Shown here: positions 1 through 9,025 of the stretch, piece after piece
How the letters are laid out: each line of letters starts with the position of its first letter
Numbering within the stretch: position 1 is the stretch's first letter
Assembly: GCA_036652035.1 (NCBI GenBank)
Contig: JAVVWR010000004.1
Location: 17,968-81,967 of the forward strand
Direction of reading: 5' to 3'
Source of the DNA: JAEZVV01 sp036652035
GTDB taxonomy: Bacteria; Pseudomonadota; Gammaproteobacteria; Burkholderiales; Burkholderiaceae_F
Length of the DNA: 64,000 nucleotides
Notes under the pieces: generated by a model
Told to the model about the DNA's origin: nothing
The model's input: only the letters and a program-made list of their open reading frames with translations
Databases searched by the model: none
Translations under genes and position numbers: made by a program

Positions 1-1
1 T

Positions 2-109
2 CCGGTCGAAGCCTGTGCCGGCCGCCAGCCGGGGCGCGCCCTGCAGGACTGCCTGCTACCCAACCGGCGGGTGGAGATCGAGGCGGTGGGGTGGCGCGTG
101 GCGAAGTAG
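2..109 (+). CDS. C-terminal tail of an OmpA-family outer-membrane protein (partial, start outside window)
   Basis: Only the last 35 codons are present; the gene begins before the window. The tail has a cysteine pair around an Arg/Gly-rich turn followed by NRRVEIEAVG and a TAG stop. NRRVEI is the typical end of the OmpA C-terminal peptidoglycan-binding domain. The same arrangement (Cys, basic spacer, Cys-L-x-P-[ND]-RRVEI) ends the complete OmpA protein at 39473-40561, so the two are probably paralogues. The role in anchoring the outer membrane to peptidoglycan is inferred from the family. The N-terminal barrel cannot be seen. Confidence 0.75.
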   Translation, partial: PVEACAGRQPGRALQDCLLPNRRVEIEAVGWRVAK

Positions 110-191
110 GACGCCGCCGCCCGCTCGCGGGTGGGCCCTCGACCTCGACAAATACCTGCGCATCGCGTTGACCAGGAAAGGGTTGAGCTCA

Positions 192-231
192 AGAAAAACG
201 GCATCGCCACCTGGTGGGTGGCGATGCCGTT
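192..231 (-). terminator. Rho-independent terminator of the PEP-CTERM gene
   Basis: A perfect 15-bp inverted repeat (197-211 and 217-231) with a 5-nt loop. Read on the minus strand it is followed by a T-rich run (TTTTTCTT). It lies 34 bp past the PEP-CTERM stop codon. It could also stop readthrough from the OmpA tail gene, but the T-run is only on the minus-strand side. Confidence 0.85.
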
Positions 232-264
232 GGCGCGACCGTGCCGCAGGTCAGGCGGATAGGG

Positions 265-1059
265 TCAGACGGATTGACGGCGGCGGCGCAGAGCGGTGGT
301 GGTGGCCAGCATGCCCAGCAGGATCAGGCCCAGCGATTCCGGTTCTGGTACCGCGCCCGCTTCGCGGAAGAAGGTGGTGCCATAGGCTTCGTAATCCGGC
401 GGAGTCATGGTGGTGGACAGCGTGCCAACCCCGGTGAGCGGGTTGACATTAAGGATGTTATTGCCAGACAAACCGTAGAGATTGATGTTGTCAGGCGTTG
501 CGAGGCCAAAGACCGCACCGTAACCGATATCGCCCACCAGGGTGCCAGCACCGGTCAGGGGATCGAGCTTGACCAGGACGTCGTTGGGGCCGGATTGCGC
601 CGAGAGGTACAGGTCGCTGCCGATAAAGGCCAGGTCGCCCGATGAGACGTAGCCGTTCGATCCGATCACGGTACCGGCCCCGGTGGTGGTGTTGATTTTG
701 AACAGGGTGCCGCCACCATAGTCTTGCGCATAAAGAGTGCCATCCGCGCCGAAGACCAGCGCATTGCTGAAACGACCCGTGGAGCCGATGAGGGTCGCAG
801 CGCCGGTCAGGGTGTTGATCTTGTACAGATCGGTAAAGCTGGTGCCGTACAGCTCACCGGTGGGGCTGAAAGCGAGGTCGGTCATGAAGCCGACGCCGGT
901 ATTGCCGACCGCGGTGCGGACGCCCGTGGCGACATCGACCGTATCGATGCTGCCACCGGCTCCCGACACCCAGAGAATCGGATCGGCGTGGGCCATGCCG
1001 GTAAGCCCAAGAAAAACGGCACTGGCAAGGGCAGTTTTTTTCAGATTGAAGGAAGTCAT
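265..1059 (-). CDS. PEP-CTERM sorting-domain exported protein with DUF4394-like repeats
   Basis: 264 residues. A signal peptide (about 1-25, cleavage after AHA) is followed by four or five repeats built on 'L-T-G-A-x-T-x-I-G', typical of beta-propeller-like secreted proteins. The C-terminus is a textbook PEP-CTERM signal: VPEPESLG at about 237, a hydrophobic helix, then RRRR. Such proteins are cut and anchored or exported by exosortase EpsH/XrtA and are tied to exopolysaccharide or biofilm formation. No exosortase is in this window. The ATG is preceded by AAGAGG at good spacing, with a sigma-54-like promoter upstream and a strong terminator downstream, so it is probably monocistronic. The ligand or structural role is unknown. 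Confidence 0.9.
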   Translation of the reverse strand: MTSFNLKKTALASAVFLGLTGMAHADPILWVSGAGGSIDTVDVATGVRTAVGNTGVGFMTDLAFSPTGELYGTSFTDLYKINTLTGAATLIGSTGRFSNALVFGADGTLYAQDYGGGTLFKINTTTGAGTVIGSNGYVSSGDLAFIGSDLYLSAQSGPNDVLVKLDPLTGAGTLVGDIGYGAVFGLATPDNINLYGLSGNNILNVNPLTGVGTLSTTMTPPDYEAYGTTFFREAGAVPEPESLGLILLGMLATTTALRRRRQSV

Positions 1060-1094
1060 GGGTGGCCTCTTGGTTGGGAAAAGCTCTTGGTATA

Positions 1095-1110
1095 AGCAAG
1101 TTGCGGACCA
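1095..1110 (-). promoter_or_regulatory. Sigma-54 (-24/-12) promoter of the PEP-CTERM gene
   Basis: On the minus strand the sequence TGGTCCGCAACTTGCT matches the RpoN pattern TGG-N9-TTGC, with GG and GC exactly 10 nt apart. It ends 35 bp before the ATG, giving a leader of about 24 nt that contains the RBS. It lies in an unusually AT-rich stretch (about 1085-1180). PEP-CTERM genes are known to be controlled by RpoN with the PrsK/PrsR two-component pair, which supports the call. The transcription start is inferred. Confidence 0.65.
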
Positions 1111-1310
1111 CTTTGTAAATGGTTGATTTTTATAAGATAAGAAATGAGTTTTGATTTAATTTGTCAATTCAATCGACAGATGATGAGGTCTTGGCGCGAG
1201 GCATTGGCGACCACTTGAAGTGCCGTGAATGTGCCGGTGTGTCGGTGCGTCGGGTCTGTGCCGATCGCTGACAGCGAACGTGCGATTGACAAGCACCCGG
1301 CGGTGCGGCG

Positions 1311-2009
1311 CTAGCAGTGCTGCCAGAACTTCTCGTCAAACGGACGAACATCGACTTCGCGGCTCCACGCCGAGCGAGGCTGGCGGTGAATCGCAGCAAT
1401 CAGCTCGGCGATAGGCGCCGGATCGGCCTTGGGATCGCCGTCGGGCAGTCGGCCCGGTTCATGCATGTCGGCATCGACGACCCCGTGGGCGATGTGAATT
1501 CCGGCGGGCCACCGTGCGCGCGCCAGCCCCTGCGACAGCGCCCGCAGGCCAAACTGGCCGACCGCCAGGTTTACATGTTCGGCGCGACCGACCAGGCCCG
1601 AGCTTGACCCGATCAAATTGATGCAACCCGAGCCGCGTTCGATCATCGATCCGGCGCACTCACGCGCGGCGACGAAGGCACCAAGGCCGTTCTGGCGCCA
1701 GGCTTTCCTCGAACGCGAAGGTGTGCGTTTCCATCACGGTGCCCGGGACGAAACCCTGAACCGCGTAGACCAGAAGATCCGGCACGCCGCTGTTGTCGCG
1801 CACCGCGCGCATGGCGAGGGAAAAATCCTTCTCGTCGGTGGCATTGGCACCGTAGGTAAGCACCACGGTGTCACTGATCCGCTGACGCCGGTGTTCGGCC
1901 ATTCTGTCGAGACGCTGCTCGTCCCTGGCCAACAGCTCGAGCGCAGGAATGGGGCGCGGGCACGCGCCGCTGGCGTGCCCGTGGGGCCAAGCAGGCAGCG
2001 GCGGTGTCG
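1311..2009 (-). pseudogene. Decayed short-chain dehydrogenase (SDR) gene with two frame disruptions
   Basis: Read on the minus strand, three frame segments together give an SDR. Near 1991-1955 there is a degenerate Rossmann motif, LGPTGTPAARARA. From about 1950 to 1702 another frame reads ...ELLARDEQRLDRMAEH... and DLLVYAVQGFVPGTVMET. From about 1701 to 1311 a third reads WRQNGLGAFVAARECAGSM and continues through a GSSSG motif to the stop. The second break fits a single extra base at 1701-1702. There is no start codon after the stop of the upstream FAD gene, which ends at 2013. The usual YxxxK active site is replaced by LxxxQ. Family assignment is firm, and decay is favoured because frame, start and active site are all lost, but sequencing error at one break cannot be excluded. 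Confidence 0.7.
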
Positions 2010-2012
2010 GCC

Positions 2013-3674
2013 TCAGCCCGCCAGGATCGCGCGCCCGACCGCCTCGGCCGCCTCGATCCCGTCGACCCCGGCCGACATGATGCCGCCGGCGTAACCGGCG
2101 CCTTCGCCAGCCGGGTAGAGGCCTTTGACGTTGAGGCTTTGAAGATCGGCGCCACGCGTGATTCGCAACGGCGACGAGGTGCGGGTCTCGACCCCGGTGA
2201 GCACGGCGTCGGGCCTGGAAAAGCCCTTGATCTGGCGCTCGAACGCGGGCAGCGCTTCGCGGATTGCGTCGAGCGCGTAATCGGGCAGGCTGCCGCGGCC
2301 GGGTTCGGCCAGATCGGTCAGCGTCACCCCCGGCGTGTACGAGGGCAGCACGGCGCCGAACTCGCGGCTGCGCTGGCGCTTGATGAAGTCGCCCACCAGG
2401 GCGCCGGGCGCCTTGTAGCCGCCTTCGCCCAGCTCGAACGCGCGCGACTCGAGCGCGCGCTGGAAGGCCATGCCGTCGAGCGGGCAGACCGGCCCTTTGC
2501 TCAAGCCGTCCTGGCGGTAGTCCTGCGGGCTGATTCCCACCACGATGCCGGCATTGGCGTTGCGCTCATTGCGCGAGTACTGGCTCATGCCGTTGGTGAC
2601 GACGCGGTTCTCTTCGGAGGTGGCCGCCACCACCGTGCCGCCGGGGCACATGCAGAAGCTGTAGACCGCGCGGCCGTTCCTGGCGTGGTGGACCAGCTTG
2701 TAGTCGGCCGCGCCCAGGACGGGGTTGCCGGCGTTGGGGCCAAATCGCGCGCGGTCGATCAGGCTTTGCGGGTGTTCGATCCGGAAACCCACCGAGAAGG
2801 GCTTGGCTTCCATGGTCACGCCGCGCTCGTAGAGCATCTTGAAGGTGTCGCGCGCGCTGTGGCCCAGCGCCAGGATCACGTGGTCGGAACGGATTGCTTC
2901 GCCCGAGGCCAGTGTCACGCCGCGAATGTGGCGGCCCTTGGCGTCTTCTTCGATCAAGACGTCGGCGACGCGCTGCTCGAAGCGGATCTCGCCGCCCAGC
3001 GCTTCAATCTCGGCGCGCATATGCGTCACCACCGTCACCAGGCGGAAAGTGCCGATGTGCGGCTTGGCGACGAAGAGGATCTCTTCGGGCGCGCCGGCCT
3101 TGACGAACTCGGTCAGCACTTTGCGCGTGAGATGGCGCGGGTCCTTGATCTGGCTCCACAGCTTGCCGTCGGAAAAGGTGCCGGCGCCGCCTTCGCCGAA
3201 CTGGACGTTCGAATCCGGGTTTAGCACGCCCTGGCGCCACAGGCCCCAGGTGTCCTTGGTGCGCTCTCGCACCGTCTTGCCGCGCTCGAGAACGATTGGG
3301 CGCAAGCCCATCTGCGCGAGTACCAGCGCCGCAAACATGCCGCAGGGGCCAAAACCCACCACGATCGGGCGCGAACTTTCCGGCGCGCGGAAATCGGCCG
3401 GCGCGTGGCCAACGAAGTGGTAGCTCGTGTCGGGAGAGGGCTTGATATGCGGGTCGGCGGCAAAGCGCTCCAGCACCGCGGCCTCGTCGGCCAGTTCGCA
3501 GTCGATCGTGTAGATCAGCTGGATCGCCGTCTTCTTGCGGGCGTCATAGCTGCGCTTGAACACCTTGAAGTCGATCAGATCGGCATCGCGCAGCCCCAGC
3601 CGCTGCAAAACCGCGGGGCGAAGCGCGTCCTCGGCATGGTTGAGCGGCAGGCGGAGTTCGGTGATGCGGAGCAT
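2013..3674 (-). CDS. NAD(P)/FAD-dependent oxidoreductase (uncharacterised FAD-dependent dehydrogenase family)
   Basis: 553 residues from the ATG at 3674. An in-frame codon lies further upstream, but the protein family starts at MLRITELRLPL. A basic N-terminal region that may bind a partner (about 1-95) precedes the dinucleotide-binding motif IVVGFGPCG at 104-112. Further FAD-family signatures are FGEGGAGTFSDGKL and the C-terminal GLYPAGEGAGYAGGI with a closing ATG-type motif around DGIEAAEAVGRAI. Members are large bacterial flavoproteins without an established substrate, so none is assigned. It sits alone: 121 bp separate it from mltB upstream, and it is followed at once by an SDR remnant that may once have been its partner. 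Confidence 0.85.
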   Translation of the reverse strand: MLRITELRLPLNHAEDALRPAVLQRLGLRDADLIDFKVFKRSYDARKKTAIQLIYTIDCELADEAAVLERFAADPHIKPSPDTSYHFVGHAPADFRAPESSRPIVVGFGPCGMFAALVLAQMGLRPIVLERGKTVRERTKDTWGLWRQGVLNPDSNVQFGEGGAGTFSDGKLWSQIKDPRHLTRKVLTEFVKAGAPEEILFVAKPHIGTFRLVTVVTHMRAEIEALGGEIRFEQRVADVLIEEDAKGRHIRGVTLASGEAIRSDHVILALGHSARDTFKMLYERGVTMEAKPFSVGFRIEHPQSLIDRARFGPNAGNPVLGAADYKLVHHARNGRAVYSFCMCPGGTVVAATSEENRVVTNGMSQYSRNERNANAGIVVGISPQDYRQDGLSKGPVCPLDGMAFQRALESRAFELGEGGYKAPGALVGDFIKRQRSREFGAVLPSYTPGVTLTDLAEPGRGSLPDYALDAIREALPAFERQIKGFSRPDAVLTGVETRTSSPLRITRGADLQSLNVKGLYPAGEGAGYAGGIMSAGVDGIEAAEAVGRAILAG

Positions 3675-3795
3675 GGCGGGCGGCGGCGTAAAAACACGGG
3701 TGCACAAGATACAGGAGCCGCCCGTGGCGAGGTCCTGTGGTTATCCGGGGGCGCGGGTTGGGCTTTGGATAGGCGCGCGCTTGGGTTGACGCGAA

Positions 3796-4839
3796 TTAAC
3801 CGCCCTTGCGGGCGGCAGCGAGCGCCGCCGCGAGCTCAGTCACCGCCGCAGCGTAGAAGTAGCTGCGGTTGTAGCCCAGGATCGCGGCGAAGTTCTTGGT
3901 GCCAAGGCGATGCAGCGCGGTCTGGCCGCCATCGACCGCGGGCACCGGCAGGTCGACCAGCAGCAGCGGCGTATCACCTGGGATCTCGGCGGCGGCGGTC
4001 GACGCGACCCCCAGCGCCTGCAGTTCGTTCCACGGGAACTTGGCCTCGATCCCGCGGCCGAGTTGCTCGGGCAGTTCGAGCGGAGCGGCCGCGTCGATCA
4101 GGATCGGCAGGCCCGGCACCCAGCCGTGGCCGACCAGGAAGTTGGCGATCGAGCCGATCGCGTCGGTCGGGCTGTTGTTCAAGTCGATCCGGCCGTCGCC
4201 GTCGAAATCGACGCCCCAGGCCCGCACCGAGCCCGGCATGAACTGCGGCCAGCCGATCGCGCCGGCAAACGAGCCCCGCACCGAGAGCGGGTCAAGCCGC
4301 TGCTCGCGGCTCATTACCAGGAAGTTGGCGAGCTCTTTGCGGAAATACTCGGCGCGCCGGGTGTAGTCGAACGAGAGCGTCATGAGCGCGTCGAGCACGC
4401 GGAAATTGCCCGTGATGCGGCCGTAATACGTCTCGACCCCGATGATCGCGGCGATCACTTCGGCCGGTACGCCGTAAGTGGCCTGGGCGCGCGCCAGCGC
4501 GGCGTCGTACTGGTCCCAGAACGCCAGGCCGGCGGCGATGCGCTTGTCGTCGAGAAAGCGGCTGCGGTAGTTGAACCAGTTGCGAATGCCGTAAGCCATC
4601 GGCGGCTGCATCAGCTTTTCGACCTGCGCCGAATAGCGGGCGGCATCGAGCACGCGGGCCAGGGTGGCGGCGTCAAAACCCTGGGTCTCGACCATCTCGG
4701 CAATGAACGCCGCCACCTCGGGGCGGGTGGAATACGCCGGCGCGGCGGGCTCGGGCTTTTTCTTCGCCGCCTTGCGCGGAGCGGCCAGGGCCGGCGCAGC
4801 GGCGAACGCCAGCAGCGCCAGCAAGTCGCGGCGATTCAT
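3796..4839 (-). CDS. mltB: Membrane-bound lytic murein transglycosylase B
   Basis: 347 residues. The N-terminal signal sequence begins MNRRDLLALLAF and carries twin arginines, so Tat or Sec export are both possible. There is no lipobox cysteine, unlike E. coli MltB. The SLT_2 domain contains the catalytic glutamate E136 in IIGVETYYG, then the family blocks GSFAGAIGWPQFMPGS and NSPTDAIGSIANF. The enzyme cleaves peptidoglycan glycan strands to 1,6-anhydromuramyl products in the periplasm. Its ATG overlaps the TGA of the upstream transglutaminase gene by ATGA, so it is translationally coupled and is the last gene of the moxR-DUF58-tgpA-mltB operon. Confidence 0.92.
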   Translation of the reverse strand: MNRRDLLALLAFAAAPALAAPRKAAKKKPEPAAPAYSTRPEVAAFIAEMVETQGFDAATLARVLDAARYSAQVEKLMQPPMAYGIRNWFNYRSRFLDDKRIAAGLAFWDQYDAALARAQATYGVPAEVIAAIIGVETYYGRITGNFRVLDALMTLSFDYTRRAEYFRKELANFLVMSREQRLDPLSVRGSFAGAIGWPQFMPGSVRAWGVDFDGDGRIDLNNSPTDAIGSIANFLVGHGWVPGLPILIDAAAPLELPEQLGRGIEAKFPWNELQALGVASTAAAEIPGDTPLLLVDLPVPAVDGGQTALHRLGTKNFAAILGYNRSYFYAAAVTELAAALAAARKGG

Positions 4840-7096
4840 GAGCGGGCCGCCGGGTGGAATCGGCGCAAGGCGGTTCGCAGGGCGCGCAGCCGGGAGCGCT
4901 CTTGGGTGGGGGTGTCGGGCGTCATCGGTNNNNNNNNNNNNNNNNNNNNNNNNNNNNNNNNNNNNNNNNNNNNNNNNNNNNNNNNNNNNNNNNNNNNNNN
5001 NNNNNNNNNNNNNNNNNNNNNNNNNNNNNTCGCAGGGCGCGCAGCCGGGAGCGCTCTTGGGTGGGGGTGTCGGGCGTCATCGGTCCATAGCGTAATGCCT
5101 CAAGCTCGGCGCACAGGCGGGCCGCCTCGCGGGCATCGACCTCGGTCAAACCCTGGTGCGCGCGCTGCGCCAGGGTGCGCGGGCCGACCCACTCGGGCGC
5201 GGCAATGCCCGCGGCTTCGAGCTTGGCGCGCAGGCGCTGCCAGGCCAGCGCCCGCGGGTCGAGCACGGCGCGCCGCCGCCACCAGGCAATGCCGCTGATT
5301 CCGGCGAGCGCCGCCGCCAGCCCAATCACCAGGGCGATCACGGTGCCGTGCCAGTCGGGGTCAAGCCCCAGCCAGCGCACCAGCGATCGCTGCCGTTCGG
5401 GTGAATACGACAAGACCCATTGGTTCCAGGCGTTTTGCACCGCCTCGGCGCCAAAGCGCAGCGAACGCAGCCACTCTGGCGCCCGCGCCACGCCCAGCAG
5501 CGGGGCCCGGCCGTCCTGGCGGGCGAACGCCGGTGCCCCCTGGTTGATGCGGGCCGGGGCGATCATCGCGGTGGGATCGACCCGGGTCCAGCCGCGGCCG
5601 GCGAGCCAGACCTCGGCCCAGGCGTGGGCGTCGCTCTGGCGCACCGTCATGAAGCCGTCGGCCGGGTTGATCTCGCCGCCCTGGTAGCCGGTCACCACCC
5701 GCGCCGGGACCTCGAGCGCGCGCATCAGGAACACGAAGGCCGAGGCATAGTTCTCGCAGTAGCCGGCGCGGGTCTTGAACAGGAAGTCGTCGATCGTGTT
5801 GCGGCCCAGTGGCGGCGGCTCGAGCGTGTAGACAAAGCCGCTGGCGCGAAAGTGCTCGAGCACCGCGTCGGTCAGGCGCGCGTCGAGCTGCGGCGGTTGC
5901 GGGCTGCCCGCGGGCCACACCGACTCGCGCAGCTGGCGCGCGAAAACCATCGAGCGTGGGTCGTAAGCGGCGGGCAGTTGCAGCCAGTCGCGCAACTGCG
6001 GCGCACTGGTGTTGAGACCGTAGTGGAAGTCGGTGGCCGAGCGCGCCTGGTAGCGCAGACGGGCTTCGATCGGCTGGCGCGACAGCGCTTCCAGCTCAGG
6101 GCTGAGCCGGGCCTCGAGCCCCGGCGCCTCGGGCGCGGCGAGCGGAGCGTCGAGCATCAGCAGCCAGCGCTGGCGATGGGCTTCGAGGGTGATGTCATAC
6201 GCGACCTCGCTCGCTCGCTCGAAGCGGATCTCAAGCTGCGGCGGGCGGCGGGTCCGTTCAGAAAGCGCGGTCCAGGTGCGGCCATCGAACTGGCCCAGCA
6301 CCGGGCCGCGCCAGTACAGATCGGTGTTGGCGGGGGCCGCCGTTTCGAAGCGGGCGCGAAACGCGATCGCGTCGGATTTGATCACGCGCGACAGCGAGCC
6401 CGGACTCATCGTGTTCGACAGCCCCGTGGTTCCCACCGCGCCGCCGCCGGGCAAGCCCCATAGCGGCCCCTGGATTCGCGGAAAAAGAAGAAAGAGCAGG
6501 GCGGCGATCGGAACCGCCTTGGCAAACACCACCAGTACCAGACGCAGCTTGGCGCGGGCGGGAACGTCGGTGGCGTCGTAATTGACGCTGGCGAGAACCA
6601 CAAAGAGGGCGATCACCGCCACCACGCTCAGCGCGGCGACCGCCAGCCCCTGGCCGTTGAGAAACTGGGTGAGCAGGATGAAGAAGGCGAGCGTGATCAC
6701 CACGAAGACGTCGCGGCGGGCTCGCATCTCCATGAGCTTGAGCCCCATCAACAGCAGCAGAAACGCCACCCCCGCTTCGCGCCCGAGCAGGCTGCGGTAT
6801 TGCAGCCAGATCGCGAGCGCGGCGGCGAGCAAGAGACTCAGCATCACCACCCGCCCGGGCAGCGGACGCTGCGCCACCGTCAGCCCGCCGCGCCAGGCAA
6901 AGAGCGCCGCCACCGAGAGCGAAATCCACCACGCCACGTGGGCGAAATGCGGCACCACCACCAGGGCAGCGGCGGCCAGCAGCAGCAAGGTGTCGCGCCG
7001 TTCGCGCGCACCGGTCGAGACCTGCGCGTCGGCCAGGCCTTTGAGAGCCGCCAGGCTCAGCGGCCAGCGGCCGGGCGCGGGGCGATTGGCTGGCAT
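4836..7096 (-). CDS. tgpA: TgpA-like membrane transglutaminase (DUF3488/transglutaminase/DUF4129), interrupted by an assembly artefact
   Basis: An N-terminal membrane region with several helices (about 35-210) is followed by a periplasmic transglutaminase core with the catalytic triad C447 (TRAGYCENYAS), H491 (SDAHAWAEVW) and D507 (TRVDPT). A further membrane helix near 580 and a DUF4129-type tail follow. Near the 3' end the sequence is broken by 100 N and a duplicated 55-bp segment. Removing 155 bp restores one frame of 701 residues ending at TGA 4836, which overlaps the mltB start. Homologues act on the periplasmic side of the membrane and are linked to cell-wall processes. It follows DUF58 by 4 bp, so it belongs to the moxR operon. 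Confidence 0.88.
4930..5029. other. 100-N assembly gap flanked by an exact 55-bp duplication
   Basis: The 55 bp at 4875-4929 are repeated exactly at 5030-5084 on the other side of the N run. Collapsing one copy plus the Ns leaves the tgpA frame intact. This is an unmerged contig overlap, not biology. Confidence 0.97.
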
Positions 7097-7100
7097 CGGT

Positions 7101-8093
7101 TTAGTCGCGGAACAGGGCGAGCGCGGTGAGGCAGCGCTCGAGCTGCGCCGCGCCGCGCTCGACCACCACGATCTGGCCGGGCAAGGCCAGGCCGTAGCTC
7201 AGGTGGGCGGCGTCGGCGTCAAGCACCCAGCGCGTCAGCCGTGACAGGCGTTGCTCGACCGAGAGCTGACGTGGCAGCTGCGCCCAGTCGAGCATCAGTT
7301 CCCCGCCACCGGCGTCATCGAACAGCTTGACCGCGAGCTCGTTGGTGCGCGCCGCGAGCCGCCAGGCAATCGTCTTTTGCGGATCGCCCGGGCGGTAGGG
7401 GCGAATGCCGGCGAAGTCATCGCCGCTGGCCGCCACAGAGTGGCCTGCGGCGGTGCCGCCCAGGGCGGCCGGCAGCGGCGGCGGATCGGCTTCGGGGCGG
7501 GGGTAAACCACCGCGGTGAGCGCGGGTTGCAGATAAGCCCAGGCGCGCCACAGGCCGAAGGGAAAGTGGGTCTCGAGAGTCAGCCGCGGCGCGGGCAGGC
7601 GGCCGCGCTCGCGAGTGGCGAGCGGCACGTCGATCGCGAGCCCGGCCTGCGGCGCGAGGTCGATCGAAACCGCGGGCAGCGCGCGCGCCGGGGCGCGAGC
7701 AGCTGCTCGGGGAACGAAGGCGAGCGAGATCGCGTGGCGGGAGAAGGCCGCGGCGCTGCTGACTTCAATCTGGAAATGCGCGTTCTCGCCGGCAAACGCG
7801 GGTTCGGCTCGAACGCCGCGCAAGCGGATTCCTGCCAGGTTGCGGTGAGTGGCGTGCATGCCCACCAGCGCCATCGAAGCGACCAGAAAGCACAGCACAA
7901 AGCCCAACTGCAGGTTGTAGTTGATCGAGCCGATCAGGAGTGCGAGCACGGCCAGACCAAAGACCAGACCGGCGCGGGTGGGGACGATGTAGACGCGGCG
8001 CTGGTCGAGAGCCACGGTGCCGGCTTCGGCGCCGCGACGGCCCGCGATCCAGTCGCCGATCCGCTGCGCGATCGGGTGCGTTGCCAGACTCAT
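7101..8093 (-). CDS. DUF58 domain-containing membrane protein of the MoxR operon
   Basis: 330 residues. Two adjacent membrane helices (about 40-57 and 60-78) are followed by a soluble part with the DUF58 signature (GIRPYRPGDPQKTIAWRLAA at about 222) and a vWA-like C-terminus. DUF58 proteins are standard partners of MoxR AAA+ ATPases and TgpA-type transglutaminases. They are thought to be MoxR clients or adaptors at the membrane, but no biochemical activity is established. Here the gene lies 14 bp after moxR and 4 bp before tgpA. The start ATG is well supported by the conserved N-terminus. Confidence 0.88.
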   Translation of the reverse strand: MSLATHPIAQRIGDWIAGRRGAEAGTVALDQRRVYIVPTRAGLVFGLAVLALLIGSINYNLQLGFVLCFLVASMALVGMHATHRNLAGIRLRGVRAEPAFAGENAHFQIEVSSAAAFSRHAISLAFVPRAAARAPARALPAVSIDLAPQAGLAIDVPLATRERGRLPAPRLTLETHFPFGLWRAWAYLQPALTAVVYPRPEADPPPLPAALGGTAAGHSVAASGDDFAGIRPYRPGDPQKTIAWRLAARTNELAVKLFDDAGGGELMLDWAQLPRQLSVEQRLSRLTRWVLDADAAHLSYGLALPGQIVVVERGAAQLERCLTALALFRD

Positions 8094-8107
8094 GGCGGTG
8101 GTGCGGC

Positions 8108-9025
8108 TCAGGGCAGGGGAACGGACTGGATCAGCTGCGCCACCAGTTCGCGCCCGGCGAGCACGCGGCCGCCACGCTCGGCGCCGCGCAGGCGGTGACC
8201 GGCTACGGCGGGCAGTACGTTCTGCACGTCTTCAGGAATGACGTGGCCGCGGCCGTCGAACCAGGCCCAGGCGCGCGCCGCGGCGAGCAGCGACAAACCG
8301 GCGCGCGGGCTTAAACCCTCCGCATAGGCTGCGGTGCGGGTGACGGCGAGCAAGGCCTGGACATAGTCGAGCAGCGCGGCCGAGACATGGACCTGGGCCG
8401 CGAGCGCCTGGGCGGCCAGCAGGTCGGCGGGCTTGGCTTGCGCCGACAGGCGCTTCAAGAGATCGCGCCGCGGCTGGCCTTCGAGCAGCGCCCGTTCGGC
8501 CGCGCGGTCGGGGTAGCCAAGGCTGATGCACATCAGGAAGCGGTCGAGCTGCGACTCGGGCAGCGGGAAGGTGCCGACCTGATGCTGCGGGTTCTGGGTG
8601 GCGATCACGAAGAAAGGCTGCGGCAGCGCGCGGGTGCGGCCGTCGACCGAGACCTGGCCTTCTTCCATCGCCTCAAGCAGCGAGCTCTGAGTCTTGGGGC
8701 TGGCGCGGTTGATCTCGTCGGCGAGCAAGACCTCGGTGAAGACCGGGCCGGGGTGAAACACGAAACCCGAGGTGGCGCGATCGAACACGGAAACCCCGAT
8801 CACGTCCGCGGGCAGAAGGTCAGCGGTGAACTGGATGCGGCGAAAGGGCAGGCCAAGCGAGATCGCCATCGCGTGAGCGAGCGTGGTCTTGCCAACGCCC
8901 GGCAGGTCCTCGATCAGAAGATGGCCGCCGGCAAGAAGGCAGGTGAGGCTCTGGCGAATCTGTAGCTCTTTGCCGACGATCACGGTGCTGATCTGGCTGG
9001 CAGTCGCGCGGAATTTCTCTAACAT
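8108..9025 (-). CDS. moxR: MoxR-family AAA+ ATPase
   Basis: 305 residues. Walker A is LPGVGKTT (41-48) and Walker B is LLADEIN (D103, E104). Sensor 1 (FFVIATQNP) and the MoxR C-terminal lid (SPRAGLSLLAAARAWA) are present. MoxR ATPases act as chaperone-like remodelers for membrane or periplasmic protein complexes. It is the first gene of the minus-strand set moxR, DUF58, tgpA, mltB. The start lies 34 bp from the divergent HDAC-like gene, so the promoters of both must sit in a very short shared region or inside the coding ends. Confidence 0.92.
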   Translation of the reverse strand: MLEKFRATASQISTVIVGKELQIRQSLTCLLAGGHLLIEDLPGVGKTTLAHAMAISLGLPFRRIQFTADLLPADVIGVSVFDRATSGFVFHPGPVFTEVLLADEINRASPKTQSSLLEAMEEGQVSVDGRTRALPQPFFVIATQNPQHQVGTFPLPESQLDRFLMCISLGYPDRAAERALLEGQPRRDLLKRLSAQAKPADLLAAQALAAQVHVSAALLDYVQALLAVTRTAAYAEGLSPRAGLSLLAAARAWAWFDGRGHVIPEDVQNVLPAVAGHRLRGAERGGRVLAGRELVAQLIQSVPLP

